Assembly: GCA_002358905.1 (NCBI GenBank)
Contig: DEPT01000010.1
Coordinates: forward strand, 1-64,000
Direction: 5' to 3'
Length of the DNA stretch: 64,000 nucleotides
DNA from: Akkermansiaceae bacterium UBA3385
GTDB lineage: Bacteria; Verrucomicrobiota; Verrucomicrobiia; Verrucomicrobiales; Akkermansiaceae
Part shown: in pieces, positions 50,136 to 60,124 of the stretch
Numbering within the stretch: position 1 is the stretch's first letter
How the letters are laid out: each line of letters begins with the position of its first letter
Position numbers and translations under genes: made by a program
Notes under the pieces: generated by a model
What the model saw: the letters and a program-made list of their open reading frames with translations, nothing else
Told to the model about the DNA's origin: nothing
Databases searched by the model: none

Positions 50136-51155
50136 TTATTTTGATTTAAACCTGCGATAAATGGAAACACATGCTGCAAACAAGGGAAGAGGCAGGCATC
50201 TAAGTAATGAAAACAATCCTGAGTATCCTAAAGCTCGACGAATGCGAAGCCGATTGAATACCCCTTTTTCCCAATAGGTTGATAAGAGTGTACGCTGCCT
50301 GATTTCTTTATTTAATTCATTCAGAATATGAGAAGGAGCAGGGCGGTTTCTTTCGCATGAATATTTTACAATCTCATCCCTTAACTGAATAATGGGTTGC
50401 AGTGTGATATTGTGGTATTTGCTATTGAATCTTTCAAGTGTAATAATATCTGAATACGAACGGGCTCTTGCAACGCCTCCGCTGCTCATATTGTCATGCT
50501 CTGCACGAGCATAAACCAAAGGAGCTTCAATGATTATAGCATCACCTAGAGTTCTGGATCTGTAATAACACGTCAAATCATCCACATAGTATGCCGTAGG
50601 ATGAAGTTGTGGATACTCTCTATACGTGCGGACATTCCACGCCTTGTACGAATATTCCCTGCAATTAAAAAAAGTATTCTCAGAGGTGAGGTGAATTATT
50701 TGAACCGGTTCTATTGCTTTTTTACGAGACGATTCTATAATGAAATCTTCCTTTGCTTCCGTGAAATATCGAACCTTGGTTACAACAAAGGCCGCATCAG
50801 GTTTTTGCGCTATGGCTTTTCCGATAAGGGTGCAACGGTCAACGGCAGAATAATCATCATCATCAGCGCGCACAATCCAATCCGATTCAACAAACTGTAC
50901 AGCATGATTGGTATTACCGGCGAGATGAAGATTCTTCGGAGTCTGTGTAACAACTACACGGCGATTTCCCTTATAGGCCGCAACACATTCCTTTATAATT
51001 TCAAAAGTTCGATCGGTAGAGCAATCGTCCGAAAAGATGTATTCGAGTTCTCCCTCGTAGTCCTGAGCAAAGGCGCTTTCTATGGCACCACGAATGTACT
51101 TCTCACGGTTGTGAGAAAGCAATACATAAGACAACTTGGGAAGGGGAGTACTCAT
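50136..51155 (-). CDS. Glycosyltransferase family 2
   Basis: A 339-residue GT-A enzyme. The N-terminus LSYVLLSHNREKYIRGAIES and the nucleotide-binding YIFSDDCSTDRTFEII and WIVRADDDDYSA (DXD-type) are standard GT2 blocks. It ends with a hydrophobic stretch (GLFSLLRCLPLPLFAACVS), which may anchor it to the membrane. It probably transfers a sugar to a lipid- or polymer-linked acceptor at the inner membrane. It opens the three-gene glycan group downstream of the argG terminator, without a clear promoter of its own. Confidence 0.88.
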   Translation of the reverse strand: MSTPLPKLSYVLLSHNREKYIRGAIESAFAQDYEGELEYIFSDDCSTDRTFEIIKECVAAYKGNRRVVVTQTPKNLHLAGNTNHAVQFVESDWIVRADDDDYSAVDRCTLIGKAIAQKPDAAFVVTKVRYFTEAKEDFIIESSRKKAIEPVQIIHLTSENTFFNCREYSYKAWNVRTYREYPQLHPTAYYVDDLTCYYRSRTLGDAIIIEAPLVYARAEHDNMSSGGVARARSYSDIITLERFNSKYHNITLQPIIQLRDEIVKYSCERNRPAPSHILNELNKEIRQRTLLSTYWEKGVFNRLRIRRALGYSGLFSLLRCLPLPLFAACVSIYRRFKSK

Positions 51156-51159
51156 AAAA

Positions 51160-51193
51160 ACAAGAAAGAGCCGCCCCGTTGGCGAGGCGGCTC
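51160..51193 (-). terminator. argG terminator
   Basis: Arms GAGCCGCC (51168-51175) and GGCGGCTC (51186-51193) form a G+C-rich stem. On the minus strand a T-rich tail follows, running into the start of the next gene. Partial read-through would express the glycan group. Confidence 0.8.
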
Positions 51194-51207
51194 CTTGAGT
51201 GTAAGGG

Positions 51208-52494
51208 TTACTTATTGTTCACTCGTGCGAACTGCTTGAGACGCAGCCCATTGAGGTGAATGAAGCCGCTGGCGTCATCCTGGTTGTAGTCTTCCTCGGT
51301 GTAGTCTGCTTCCATGGTGGCCATGGCGTAGCTGTACAGGCTGTTCGGGCTGCGGCGGCCGGCATACATTACGTTGCCCTTGTAGAGCTTGAGACGCACC
51401 TCGCCATTCACCGTTTCCTGAGTCTTGGACACGAGCGCCTGGATAGCTTCGCGCTCAGGGGCGAACCAGAAGCCATTGTACACCATGGCAGCATAATCCG
51501 GAATCAGGGAATCGCGCACCTTCTGAGCTTCGCGATCCATGGTAATGGTTTCGATATCGCGATGAGCAGCCAGAAGAATGGTGCCACCGGGAGTCTCATA
51601 GATACCACGGCTCTTCATGCCAACGAAACGGTTTTCAATGATGTCAACACGGCCGATACCGTGCTTACCACCCAGGTAGTTGAGCACAAGCATCACGCCC
51701 AGCGGGTCGAGCAAGGTGTAACCATCCTTCTCGCCCTGAGCGGTGGTCCCGACCTCGGCCATAATCTCAGCAAGCCCCTCTGTCTGCAGACCAATGATGT
51801 TGCCCTTTTCGAAGAGGCACTGCAGGTACTGAGGTGCATCGGGAGCATCCTCCGGAGCAGTGGAAAGTACATACATTCCACGGTCTTCCTCCTTGGTTGC
51901 ATCATACCAGGTGTCTTCCAGAATACCAGCCTCAAAAGAAATGTGCAACAGGTTGCGGTCCATGGAGTAGGGCTTCTTCATGCTCTGCCGAATCGGAATA
52001 CCGTGTTCCTCTGCATACTTGATCATCTCCGCACGGCCAGGGAACTGGTCGCGCCATTCCTTCATACGCCAGGGGGCAATCACCTTGAGCTGGGGAGCAA
52101 GAGCATTGATGGAAAGTTCGAAGCGAACCTGGTCATTGCCCTTGCCGGTAGCGCCGTGGGCGATAGCATCAGCACCTTCCGCAATAGCGACATCCACCAT
52201 AGCCTTGGAGATGCAGGGGCGGGCAATGGAAGTGCCCAGCAGATAACGGCCTTCGTACACGGCGTTTGCCTGGAACATGGGGAAAATGTAATTGGCGGCG
52301 AAATCCGCCTTCAGGTCGCCGATGATGCACTTGGAAGCACCTGTGGCGAGAGCCTTTTCGATAACACCATCGAGCTCTTCTGCCTGACCTACGTCTGCAC
52401 AATAGGCAATAATTTCAGCATTATACTTCTCCTTGAGCCACACCAGAAGTACGGATGTGTCAAGACCACCGGAATATGCAAGAACGATTTTCAT
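51208..52494 (-). CDS. argG: Argininosuccinate synthase
   Basis: ArgG joins citrulline and aspartate with ATP, the penultimate step of arginine synthesis. I start it at MKIVLAYSGGLDTS (ATG 52494, 428 aa), the normal opening with the PP-loop SGGLD; the frame extends 46 codons up. Family blocks KYNAEIIAYCADVGQ, GATGKGNDQVRFE, PWRMKEW, HISFEAGILEDTW and GRVDIIENRFVGMKSRG are present in order. It is the nearest arginine gene to argB at 6952, 44 kb away. A TATAAT -10 box lies about 44 bases upstream. Confidence 0.97.
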   Translation of the reverse strand: MKIVLAYSGGLDTSVLLVWLKEKYNAEIIAYCADVGQAEELDGVIEKALATGASKCIIGDLKADFAANYIFPMFQANAVYEGRYLLGTSIARPCISKAMVDVAIAEGADAIAHGATGKGNDQVRFELSINALAPQLKVIAPWRMKEWRDQFPGRAEMIKYAEEHGIPIRQSMKKPYSMDRNLLHISFEAGILEDTWYDATKEEDRGMYVLSTAPEDAPDAPQYLQCLFEKGNIIGLQTEGLAEIMAEVGTTAQGEKDGYTLLDPLGVMLVLNYLGGKHGIGRVDIIENRFVGMKSRGIYETPGGTILLAAHRDIETITMDREAQKVRDSLIPDYAAMVYNGFWFAPEREAIQALVSKTQETVNGEVRLKLYKGNVMYAGRRSPNSLYSYAMATMEADYTEEDYNQDDASGFIHLNGLRLKQFARVNNK

Positions 52495-52537
52495 TTTCTT
52501 ATCACAGAGCGCAGTGGTTACATCTGCGCACGGCAAG

Positions 52538-52543
52538 ATTATA
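52538..52543 (-). promoter_or_regulatory. argG -10 box
   Basis: A perfect TATAAT read on the minus strand. No good -35 hexamer lies at the right distance. It would give a leader of about 38 bases with no obvious arginine operator. Confidence 0.45.
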
Positions 52544-52598
52544 CACCTGAACGCAATGGGATAAAAGTAAAATGTGTTATTGTGACGCAGAATATCGC

Positions 52599-55500
52599 TT
52601 ATTTTCCACGGGCAATGCGACGCAAGCCCCATCCTGCCATCAAAATGGGCACCAGCCCCATGATGAAGAGGTACACTGCATTGCGGCCAATCGTCGAAAT
52701 GGAGTTTTCATCAGTTTCATGGTCCTGAGTCGAGAATGTACGAGCCTGGCGGGGAGAGAGGAAAAAGCCCCGGCATTCGTTTGAGCGCCCGTCCTTTCGC
52801 GCCGTTTTCACACCCTCTGTCATTGACGTGAGCTTGCGATTAGAGAAATAAAACTCCGCAGGTTTGTCGTGCTCCGTTGGTACTCTTTCATCCTGTGCTA
52901 TCAATACTTCCTCGAGGAAAGCCTCGTCCCGCTTGGCCACAGCCTTACTGACACGGCGTAAAATTTCCTTCGCATCATATACATCCCCAGCAACGCCATT
53001 AAATGCTAATGCTGCACGCTGCACAAAGCGTAACTCCTCGATGGAGCCGCTCTCCTTCAGCTGTTCACGCAAACGATTTACCTTTCCTGTCTGACGCTCC
53101 CACAGATTATCGGTTGTCTGCACAACAAACATCATTTCAAAAGCATAGCGCAATGGACAAAACTCTGCAATGAGAGGAACCGGTTTACTGGTGATATTAT
53201 GCGTTTCTTCATCCTGATACGCGACACGATGGCGCAGGTTTGAAAGTCTTCTTTCAATCGATTCAGGGATGATTCCATCTGCTATACGCGGGCTGAACTC
53301 GTTCATTTCCTCAAACCGGACCAAGGCACCGGCCAGGAGTATTTGCGGAACCAGCAACAGGGGGACGATATTCAGCGCTACTCTGTCCGTTCGGACAAAA
53401 GCGGACACCATGAGAGACAGAGCAATACCCACAAAGGCTGTCAGCAACATAACGGCAAAATGTTGCCAGAACATGTAATGAATGCCCAGAATAGCGTTAC
53501 CCACAATAAGATATAAAGCGCATTGGAGACCAGCTATGGCAGTGAGGACAAGTACCTTGGCTGTCAGATAACCGGATGTGAAAAGCTTGTAATTACTTTC
53601 ACGGCGGAGCAGGGGTCTGTCCCTAAGTATTTCACATGCGGAATCGGTAAGACCAAAGAACATTGCAAGAACGAGAGACAAGAAGAGATACTCTGTGATA
53701 TGCAATGATTTGTAGAAGGTGTATGTCTCTTCCCCCGATACACGCAAGGTGCCGGCAATCAGCGCGGCAAGAACGGGGCCTTCCAGCAACATGGCATATA
53801 ATCCCAGACGGCTGCGAGCGCGTGCCAGAAGGGTGCGTGTCATCCAGAGCATGAACAAACGCCATAGTTGCAAGGGCGACCGGGGCGTTGCCTGGGGGAT
53901 AGCCAGCTGGGGCTCTTCCGATTCTTCTGTCTGAACTTCCTTATTGTGCTTAGAATAGGAATACTTCTCAAAGCGCTCCTGCCAGAGATTGGAGTTTTCC
54001 CGGTATCTACTGCCAACACGTCGGAACGGTGCATCCAGAACTTCAAAAACATAGTCGGCACCACCGGCTGCAATAGCTTCGCGAGGTATTCGAAGCCGTA
54101 ATTCCCGCGCAGCATTTTTGAAATAATCGACCATTTCCTGAGGGGTACCCCAGAAAGCCATCTGCCCGTGAGTATCCAGCACCATCACCTTCTTGAATCG
54201 ATTCAAAAGGACTTGTGCTGGCCGGTGCAAGGTGCAGAGGAGTATCCTCCCCTCTGCCATATTTTCCAATGTCTCAATAACTCGTTCTGAATCGGCAGAA
54301 GACAGACCGCTGATGGGTTCATCGATTAAATATACCTCTGATGTACCCGTTAAATCAAGGCCAAGATTAAGTCTTGTTCGTTCACCGTCAGATATCGTTC
54401 GCTCACCAGCGCGACCTACTGAACGGTCTGTCAGATGACCGATGCCGACAAAATTCAGCACGGTTGCCACCCTGCGCATGCGGTCAGTGTGACCTAAACG
54501 CGGACGTCTTGCTACGGAAGCCTGGTAAACATGCTCGTGCACCGTCATGGCTTCATCCAGGATATCTTCACGCGGTATATAAGCAATGTACCGGCGTAGA
54601 TTCTCAGACTGAGGGGTCAGTCGTTCATTATTATAGAAGACACTACCGAACGAAGGTTCCAAATGTCCGGCCAGCATAGCCAGCAAAGTGCTTTTACCAG
54701 AGCCACTGGGGCCCAGAATACAGGCCATCTCTCCGCGGCGCAGCGTGAAATCTATATTGTCAACAACACGTCCGGCTCGCACGAAATCCCGTGTAAGGCC
54801 ACGCACCTTCAGTGTTGAGATGATATTCGACTCCTCTTCGAGCATTCCTGCAGAAAACCTGCAGCGTAGAAATTGCACAGGACTGAGCGCTATCAAATCA
54901 CCATCCTGTAAAGCAACATCTCCCCGGATGGGTTCATTTCTCACTGTTACATAGTTGGCATTGCCCTCAAGAACCTTGAGCGTACCAGTATTAGAGGCCC
55001 TGGAATAACTTACCTCAAGCACCACACCTGGCGCCAGCCCAGGTGTAAGCTTCAACACATCGGGGCGTATGATGAATGGCAGGTTAGACACCAGAACCTT
55101 GCGATTTCCCGGATCCAGCTGGAAATTGTTTCCCTGCGTTTCTGAATCTGATAAATCTGCAAAGGTGAAGGGGCCTTTTCCCTGAACATGAAAAGGCGCG
55201 AAATATGAACTGGTCACTACTTCTCCCATACGGAGGAGCCTGGATTCCAGCATGAAATCTGCATCCGGTTTCAGCACCTCCAATTCAACCTGCAAACCAA
55301 AGCTGACCTTGGCAATACTATTTCTGGAGCGCTGTCGACGCATTGAGAGAGACTCTCCATCAACAGACAGGTAGTTGACCAGTTTTACACCAGTTGAACA
55401 AAACTGCAATAGCGAAACAATGGTCCTGTAATTGAAATAGCAAGAGTCCAGCTCAACTGTTTGCCTGGTGGATAATGGGAGTACTCCGCCTTTGCCTAAA

Positions 55501-56177
55501 GTCTGACCTCGCACAGAAATCGGTGTATCCGAGTCATTGACAATAAGAAGAAAATTCACGCAACGTATTGCGCGAAACATTACATTTGTCTCCGAATCCG
55601 GGAGAAGCACTGTGTTTTTACCAGGAGTTGAACTGAATGAAATAATTTCAATAGGCTGAGGAGCCGTTGCTTCAGGATTCCTCATCAATTCTTCCAGAAT
55701 ACTGGCCACCCCGGGCAAATTCAGGCCATATGTAACCTCTTCAAACAAGGTCGGAGTGGTCAAATCTCCACCAATACGAAGCAACAAAGCATATACCTCC
55801 AGAGCCAGGGATATACGTTCTTCTTCTGTACGACCGGCCGCAGCCAGCGCCAGTGTCGCGGGCAGGGGATATGTAGCCTCATAAGCAGTCTGAAAACGCT
55901 CTGCCAGCCAGATATGCTCCACATTCGGAAAATCATGGCGAAGGATATCCATGGCTGTATCCAGTTTATCCACACCGATGTCCACCACCTGGCACATGAT
56001 GGAGGCAAACAAGTCAGCAATCGTGCCAGCATGCGCACGACGGCTTTCATCTTTTGCCGCAATGCGTTGAGGTGCCGTATTCAGACGTGCTGCAAGGGCA
56101 CTTTTTCCCCGCAGAATTCGGCGTCGCCCGGAGTGGATAAGATAAGTACAATACTTACTGATGCGAGAGAGACTCAT
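52599..56177 (-). CDS. Large ABC transporter half: N-terminal TerB-like and FHA-like regions, ABCG-type ATPase, membrane domain
   Basis: A 1192-residue protein. Residues 1-150 are helical and TerB-like, and 180-450 are strand-rich with an FHA-like end (VALQDGDLIALSPVQFL). The ATPase domain follows: Walker A LGPSGSGKSTLLA (489-500), Walker B VYLIDEPISGL (616-626) and H-loop TLHRP. The signature, usually LSGGE, is ISDGE (595-599), so its first Gly is replaced by Asp. About six membrane spans occupy 790-1000, with a second helical region and a final span (1165-1182) at the C-terminus. This is the ABCG/white-like order. It ends the long operon starting with Gld-type genes, its start overlapping the YkgJ stop. 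Substrate unknown. Confidence 0.85.
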   Translation of the reverse strand: MSLSRISKYCTYLIHSGRRRILRGKSALAARLNTAPQRIAAKDESRRAHAGTIADLFASIMCQVVDIGVDKLDTAMDILRHDFPNVEHIWLAERFQTAYEATYPLPATLALAAAGRTEEERISLALEVYALLLRIGGDLTTPTLFEEVTYGLNLPGVASILEELMRNPEATAPQPIEIISFSSTPGKNTVLLPDSETNVMFRAIRCVNFLLIVNDSDTPISVRGQTLGKGGVLPLSTRQTVELDSCYFNYRTIVSLLQFCSTGVKLVNYLSVDGESLSMRRQRSRNSIAKVSFGLQVELEVLKPDADFMLESRLLRMGEVVTSSYFAPFHVQGKGPFTFADLSDSETQGNNFQLDPGNRKVLVSNLPFIIRPDVLKLTPGLAPGVVLEVSYSRASNTGTLKVLEGNANYVTVRNEPIRGDVALQDGDLIALSPVQFLRCRFSAGMLEEESNIISTLKVRGLTRDFVRAGRVVDNIDFTLRRGEMACILGPSGSGKSTLLAMLAGHLEPSFGSVFYNNERLTPQSENLRRYIAYIPREDILDEAMTVHEHVYQASVARRPRLGHTDRMRRVATVLNFVGIGHLTDRSVGRAGERTISDGERTRLNLGLDLTGTSEVYLIDEPISGLSSADSERVIETLENMAEGRILLCTLHRPAQVLLNRFKKVMVLDTHGQMAFWGTPQEMVDYFKNAARELRLRIPREAIAAGGADYVFEVLDAPFRRVGSRYRENSNLWQERFEKYSYSKHNKEVQTEESEEPQLAIPQATPRSPLQLWRLFMLWMTRTLLARARSRLGLYAMLLEGPVLAALIAGTLRVSGEETYTFYKSLHITEYLFLSLVLAMFFGLTDSACEILRDRPLLRRESNYKLFTSGYLTAKVLVLTAIAGLQCALYLIVGNAILGIHYMFWQHFAVMLLTAFVGIALSLMVSAFVRTDRVALNIVPLLLVPQILLAGALVRFEEMNEFSPRIADGIIPESIERRLSNLRHRVAYQDEETHNITSKPVPLIAEFCPLRYAFEMMFVVQTTDNLWERQTGKVNRLREQLKESGSIEELRFVQRAALAFNGVAGDVYDAKEILRRVSKAVAKRDEAFLEEVLIAQDERVPTEHDKPAEFYFSNRKLTSMTEGVKTARKDGRSNECRGFFLSPRQARTFSTQDHETDENSISTIGRNAVYLFIMGLVPILMAGWGLRRIARGK

Positions 56178-56527
56178 TGCTCAAAATCCCCTTTCTTTCC
56201 ATAACCGGGACAACGGAATTCCCATCCGGGAAAGTTCCATTTATAAGGGAAATCTTTACATTGCTGTGGCTTCACTGGCTGAATGCGGCAAGTATTATCC
56301 GGTTGCAGCATAATACAGGCACCATCGGGGGCATCAATAAGGGACAAACCACGCCGATTTCTCTGCAAGTGGCATAGTTCGTTGATAAAGGTGACTTCAT
56401 CCATCCCAAGATATGCGGCAATGGCTGTAATATCAGCATCAGTCAAGCAGACATTACCCTCCCAGCGGCAACATGCGCCGCAACGTTGGCAACAATGCTC
56501 AAACGGGAGCTCATTCGGAGTACTCAT
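56174..56527 (-). CDS. YkgJ-family cysteine-cluster protein
   Basis: A 117-residue small cytoplasmic protein. I use the ATG at 56527; the longer frame starts with TTG. The N-terminal HCCQRCGACCRWEGN contains the CxxCGxCC metal-binding cluster of YkgJ (zinc- or iron-chelating) proteins, and further cysteines lie in NTCRIQPVKPQQCKDFPY. The family's function is unsettled. It overlaps tsaB upstream and the ABC gene downstream by four bases each, so is embedded in the operon. Confidence 0.88.
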   Translation of the reverse strand: MSTPNELPFEHCCQRCGACCRWEGNVCLTDADITAIAAYLGMDEVTFINELCHLQRNRRGLSLIDAPDGACIMLQPDNTCRIQPVKPQQCKDFPYKWNFPGWEFRCPGYGKKGDFEQ

Positions 56528-57144
56528 ATTTCCCAAGGTTTGCGAACAGATTCGGTTATATGGGGTGGCCGTACGTAGATAGGTTCAGCAGGGCGTGCCA
56601 GCATACTCTCGCGTTCTGAATCGGAGGATGAAAGCCAGGTGGAGACAAGCCCGATGGCTGTCGGTATCAGCGCTTCTTTCTTTAACCGGCTCAAGTTCAG
56701 ATGTGAAAGTTTGCCGATGGGTTCAGTGGACAAAACAACAGCATCGAGCGCTTGCAGTTCATCGGGGCTGAGCACATTAATTTGTCCATCCGGGAACCTG
56801 ACAGTCCATCCGCCACGCCGGGCATCTGCCACGATACAAGCGCCGGGTTCGGCTAATTGAGCCCAGGATTCAACAGCTACCAGTCTGGCGCCTGTAACAG
56901 TTGTGATGCCCACAGCAGCAGCTAGTGCCACACGTACCCCACCATAACTACCAGGGCCTGAGCCAACCAGGACATAATCCAGAGAATCATTTCCCAGTGC
57001 ATCCAATGCTTCGCTCAAAGCAGGAAAGAGGTGTGCATCATGATTCCTCTCAGCTTCCCATTCAGATTGGCATACAACCACATCCCCCTTCTGCAAGCAG
57101 AGGGAGGCACGCGGAACAGACGTTTCTATAGCCAGTATATTCAT
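56524..57144 (-). CDS. tsaB: tRNA threonylcarbamoyladenosine biosynthesis protein TsaB
   Basis: TsaB is the pseudo-enzyme partner of TsaD in making t6A at position 37 of ANN-decoding tRNAs. I start it at MNILAIETSVPRASLCL (ATG 57144, 206 aa); a long upstream frame is only the shadow of prmA. The glycine-rich segment VGSGPGSYGGVRVALAAA and the ending EPIYVRPPHITE are typical. The start overlaps the prmA stop (ATGA), and its stop overlaps ykgJ. Confidence 0.93.
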   Translation of the reverse strand: MNILAIETSVPRASLCLQKGDVVVCQSEWEAERNHDAHLFPALSEALDALGNDSLDYVLVGSGPGSYGGVRVALAAAVGITTVTGARLVAVESWAQLAEPGACIVADARRGGWTVRFPDGQINVLSPDELQALDAVVLSTEPIGKLSHLNLSRLKKEALIPTAIGLVSTWLSSSDSERESMLARPAEPIYVRPPHITESVRKPWEI

Positions 57145-57992
57145 GCCAGGGTGAGCTGAGCAGTCGTCCATTTGCCGCGCGTAATGGTTTTCATTACACG
57201 CAATCCAGCAGCTTCGCCCGCAGCCAGAGTCTCCGCCGCCTGAGTATTCAGAATACCTGAAATAATCAGAATAGCATTGGGTTTCATTGCGGCAAGCAAT
57301 CGGGGGAATGCTTTTTGCAGCACGGTGGAGAAAAGATTGGCGAGAACCACATCCGCCTGTTGTCCAGGTTCCGGACTCCATTCAAATACATCAGCTTGGA
57401 AAAGCTTCAGATTATCAGCACCTCCGTTCCGCTCAATATTACGCGCAGCTACTTCCACTGCCACAGGGTCAAAATCAAAGCTGATAGCGCTGGCCGCGCC
57501 AAGACGCAATCCTGCTAATGCAAGCACACCGGTGCCGCAGCCTATGTCTGATAAAGTCCAGCTACCTGGTTGCAGATGCCGCACATGGTCACACAGCATG
57601 CGGAGACAGGTGGAGGTCGTTGCGTGGTTACCCGTGCCGAATGCCCGTTCCGCAGGGAACGTCAGAACGATGCGTCGCGGGTACTTAGCCTGTAACTCTG
57701 CCAGTATTTTCGGGTCTGCGGAAGCTGAAATAACCAGTCGGTCACGGATGATGAGCGGCGGTGTATTCTCCGGCGCGGTTGCCGCTACCCAGTCCGTTGT
57801 AGTCAGCTCTTCAACAGTCCCACCATAACAAGCTTGCAGAACAAAAGCTTCTTCAGCCGTTTCTGTGTATACATCTACTGATATCCTGCTTGCATGAAAA
57901 CCTGCAGAAATAACACAGCCAGGTACATTACCCAATTTTTCCTGCCACTGGGCTTCCTGTTCAACAGGCGCCATTTTATGCCATTGCCACAT
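57141..57992 (-). CDS. prmA: Ribosomal protein L11 methyltransferase
   Basis: PrmA trimethylates ribosomal protein L11. I start it at MWQWHKMAPVEQEAQW (ATG 57992, 283 aa), just after the GH29 stop; the longer frame overlaps that gene. The SAM-binding motif is LSDIGCGTGVLALAGLRLGA, with AFGTGNHATTSTCL before it and DVVLANLFSTVLQKAF later, which fits PrmA. It is translationally coupled to tsaB. Confidence 0.88.
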   Translation of the reverse strand: MWQWHKMAPVEQEAQWQEKLGNVPGCVISAGFHASRISVDVYTETAEEAFVLQACYGGTVEELTTTDWVAATAPENTPPLIIRDRLVISASADPKILAELQAKYPRRIVLTFPAERAFGTGNHATTSTCLRMLCDHVRHLQPGSWTLSDIGCGTGVLALAGLRLGAASAISFDFDPVAVEVAARNIERNGGADNLKLFQADVFEWSPEPGQQADVVLANLFSTVLQKAFPRLLAAMKPNAILIISGILNTQAAETLAAGEAAGLRVMKTITRGKWTTAQLTLA

Positions 57993-57996
57993 AAAC

Positions 57997-60108
57997 TTAT
58001 TTATTCTTACGTTTTTTGTTTTTTTTGCGTTTTTTGGCTTTTTTAGGCTCATCAGCCTTCTGTTCAGCCGGGAACATATTCACTTCTGCTACTGAAACTC
58101 CAGCACCGTCCAAGGCCCTCTTACCAGTGAAACGGAAATATCTGGCGTTTGTAGGCTCAAAATGAACTTTCAGCTCTATAGGATTAGCTCTGAGATTTGA
58201 AAACTCACCTTCGGATACCTTTTTCCAGCTCTTACCATCTGTACTCAGTTCAAGTTTATACTGGTCTGTCATGGCATCTGTCACTTTATCCTGGCGAGGC
58301 AGGTACGAGAATGCTGCAATCTCCAGGCTCTCTCCCATGTCAACTACAAATGAGCCTGGCGCTGACTGCTTCATCCAATGAGTATTGGCTTCGTCATCAA
58401 AAGCCTGAGATGCCGTTTCTGATTTCCAGCCTGCCTTGGAATACCCAAGCGTAAGAGTTGCAACCGGTCCCATGCTTTCGTCCTTGGTATTTACATACAC
58501 CGCCTTGATGGTACCAGCTTTTGCGAATCCTACAGGCTGCGTATATTCGGACGATTCCAAAGTAGGCTCGGTTCCATCGGTCGTGTAAAGTATCTTACAG
58601 GCCTCGTTTGGTTCTATATGCAGCATGTTGCCTTTGCGAGATATTTGTGGCTTCGGTAACATACTGGGCATGCGAAGCAGGGAAAACTCAGAAATGCAGG
58701 GAACTGCTTTTGATCTGGTAATGGTCAGGCGGAGCCGATTGGTTGTTACGGGTTCATTAAGCCAGCGTAACACTTGGTTACCAATGGTATGACCTTTGCC
58801 ACCTCTGGTTTCCAACCCGGATTCCTCCTCTCCGGAATTACCCGGTTGCACAATGGTTACCCAGTTGTCATTGACCTTGGCTTCTACCTTAAATGATTCC
58901 ACTCTTTGTCCCAGGCGAATCTGCTCACGAATACGAATGACATCGAATGTTTCCTTTTGAGGTAGCTTAATTTCTACGCTCGGCTCAGATTGGCCATCTT
59001 CAGGACACCAGAAACTTTCGATATCTCCGTCTGTAAGTTTATTAGCGCTGAACTGCTTACCTCTCGTAGATGAGGCTTTATTTTTTGCACCAAGCGCAAA
59101 ATCCTTACTCAAGAGCTGGCGGCGAGCCGCACCGAACGAAAGCAAGGATTCCACATCCGCGGTATCTAACACACCATCGCGGTTGGGTGCCACATTGAGA
59201 ATCAGGTTAGCCCCTCGTCCCACGCTGCTCAGGTAGACATTCATCAAAGTCTCTGGAGACTTGACACGTTCAGCCTGACCAGGATGCCAGAACCAACCTG
59301 CATGATTTATCGGAGTATCACCTTCAAGCGAAATCCATTTATTGTTCCGGGCATTCCAGAGAGGGTATTTAACAAACCCTTTTTCTGAACCACCCCATTC
59401 TGCATCACCTCTTTGGGCGGCACCCCAGATAATACAATCAGGTTGCATATTGCGAATATTCCGCACAACCTGTGCAAAATCATAATAAGTATCGGCATTG
59501 CCTATATTCCGCTGCTGACGAGCTCCTCCATAGAAACCATCACCACCGTTTGCTCCGTCAAACCAGATTTCAAAGATGGGACCGTAATTCTTTAAAAGCT
59601 CCATAATCTGGCGGTAGTATACCTTGCGATATTCGGGCTTGCCGTATTCAGCACAATTGCGATCCCAAGGTGAAAGATAAGTGCCAAATTTAATACCAGC
59701 CTCAGCACAGGCATCAGCAAACTCTTTCACTACATCGCCCTTACCTTTTTTCCAAGGCGATTTCTTTATACTGTGAGTGGTTGAGCGAGTTGGCCACGCG
59801 CACCAACCATCGTGATGCTTAGCAGTATAAATCATGCCAGTCATGCCAGCTTCCTTAAAAGTCTCGACAATTTCCTTAGCATTAAACTGCCCGGGATTGA
59901 ATAGGGTCGGAGATTCATCACCATAGCCCCATTCCTTATTGGTAAATGTATTCAAGCTGAAGTGAACAAATGCATACCACTCCATACGCAGCCAATCAAC
60001 TTGTTGCTTGGAGGGAAGGGGACCATAGGGAGCAGGTTGTTGTGCAAATACACATTCTACTCCCAAAACTACAGCAGCTGACAATTGTAGGAAATTCTTT
60101 ATACTCAT
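57997..60108 (-). CDS. Secreted GH29 alpha-L-fucosidase with two F5/8-like domains
   Basis: A 703-residue exported fucosidase. I start it at MSIKNFLQLSAAVVLGVECV (ATG 60108), a signal peptide; an ATG two codons upstream is possible. The catalytic barrel runs through about residue 335: WYAFVHFSLNTFTNKEWGYG, TAKHHDGWCAWPT and the nucleophile Asp in IFEIWFDGANGG. A discoidin-like module (about 340-480, with LTDGDIESFWCPEDG), a beta-sandwich (ILYTTDGTEPTLES) and a second discoidin-like module (THWMKQSAPGSFVVDMG) follow. The tail is 14 residues of Lys/Arg/Asn (KKAKKRKKNKKRKNK). It releases fucose from mucin-type glycans. The gene lies 16 bases after the DUF4340 gene. Confidence 0.93.
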   Translation of the reverse strand: MSIKNFLQLSAAVVLGVECVFAQQPAPYGPLPSKQQVDWLRMEWYAFVHFSLNTFTNKEWGYGDESPTLFNPGQFNAKEIVETFKEAGMTGMIYTAKHHDGWCAWPTRSTTHSIKKSPWKKGKGDVVKEFADACAEAGIKFGTYLSPWDRNCAEYGKPEYRKVYYRQIMELLKNYGPIFEIWFDGANGGDGFYGGARQQRNIGNADTYYDFAQVVRNIRNMQPDCIIWGAAQRGDAEWGGSEKGFVKYPLWNARNNKWISLEGDTPINHAGWFWHPGQAERVKSPETLMNVYLSSVGRGANLILNVAPNRDGVLDTADVESLLSFGAARRQLLSKDFALGAKNKASSTRGKQFSANKLTDGDIESFWCPEDGQSEPSVEIKLPQKETFDVIRIREQIRLGQRVESFKVEAKVNDNWVTIVQPGNSGEEESGLETRGGKGHTIGNQVLRWLNEPVTTNRLRLTITRSKAVPCISEFSLLRMPSMLPKPQISRKGNMLHIEPNEACKILYTTDGTEPTLESSEYTQPVGFAKAGTIKAVYVNTKDESMGPVATLTLGYSKAGWKSETASQAFDDEANTHWMKQSAPGSFVVDMGESLEIAAFSYLPRQDKVTDAMTDQYKLELSTDGKSWKKVSEGEFSNLRANPIELKVHFEPTNARYFRFTGKRALDGAGVSVAEVNMFPAEQKADEPKKAKKRKKNKKRKNK

Positions 60109-60124
60109 AAGCATACTTGTATGT

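Noticed and set aside
51256..52728. Long antisense frame (490 codons) opposite argG
   Set aside because: Entirely opposite argG, which has all conserved motifs; the shadow frame has none.
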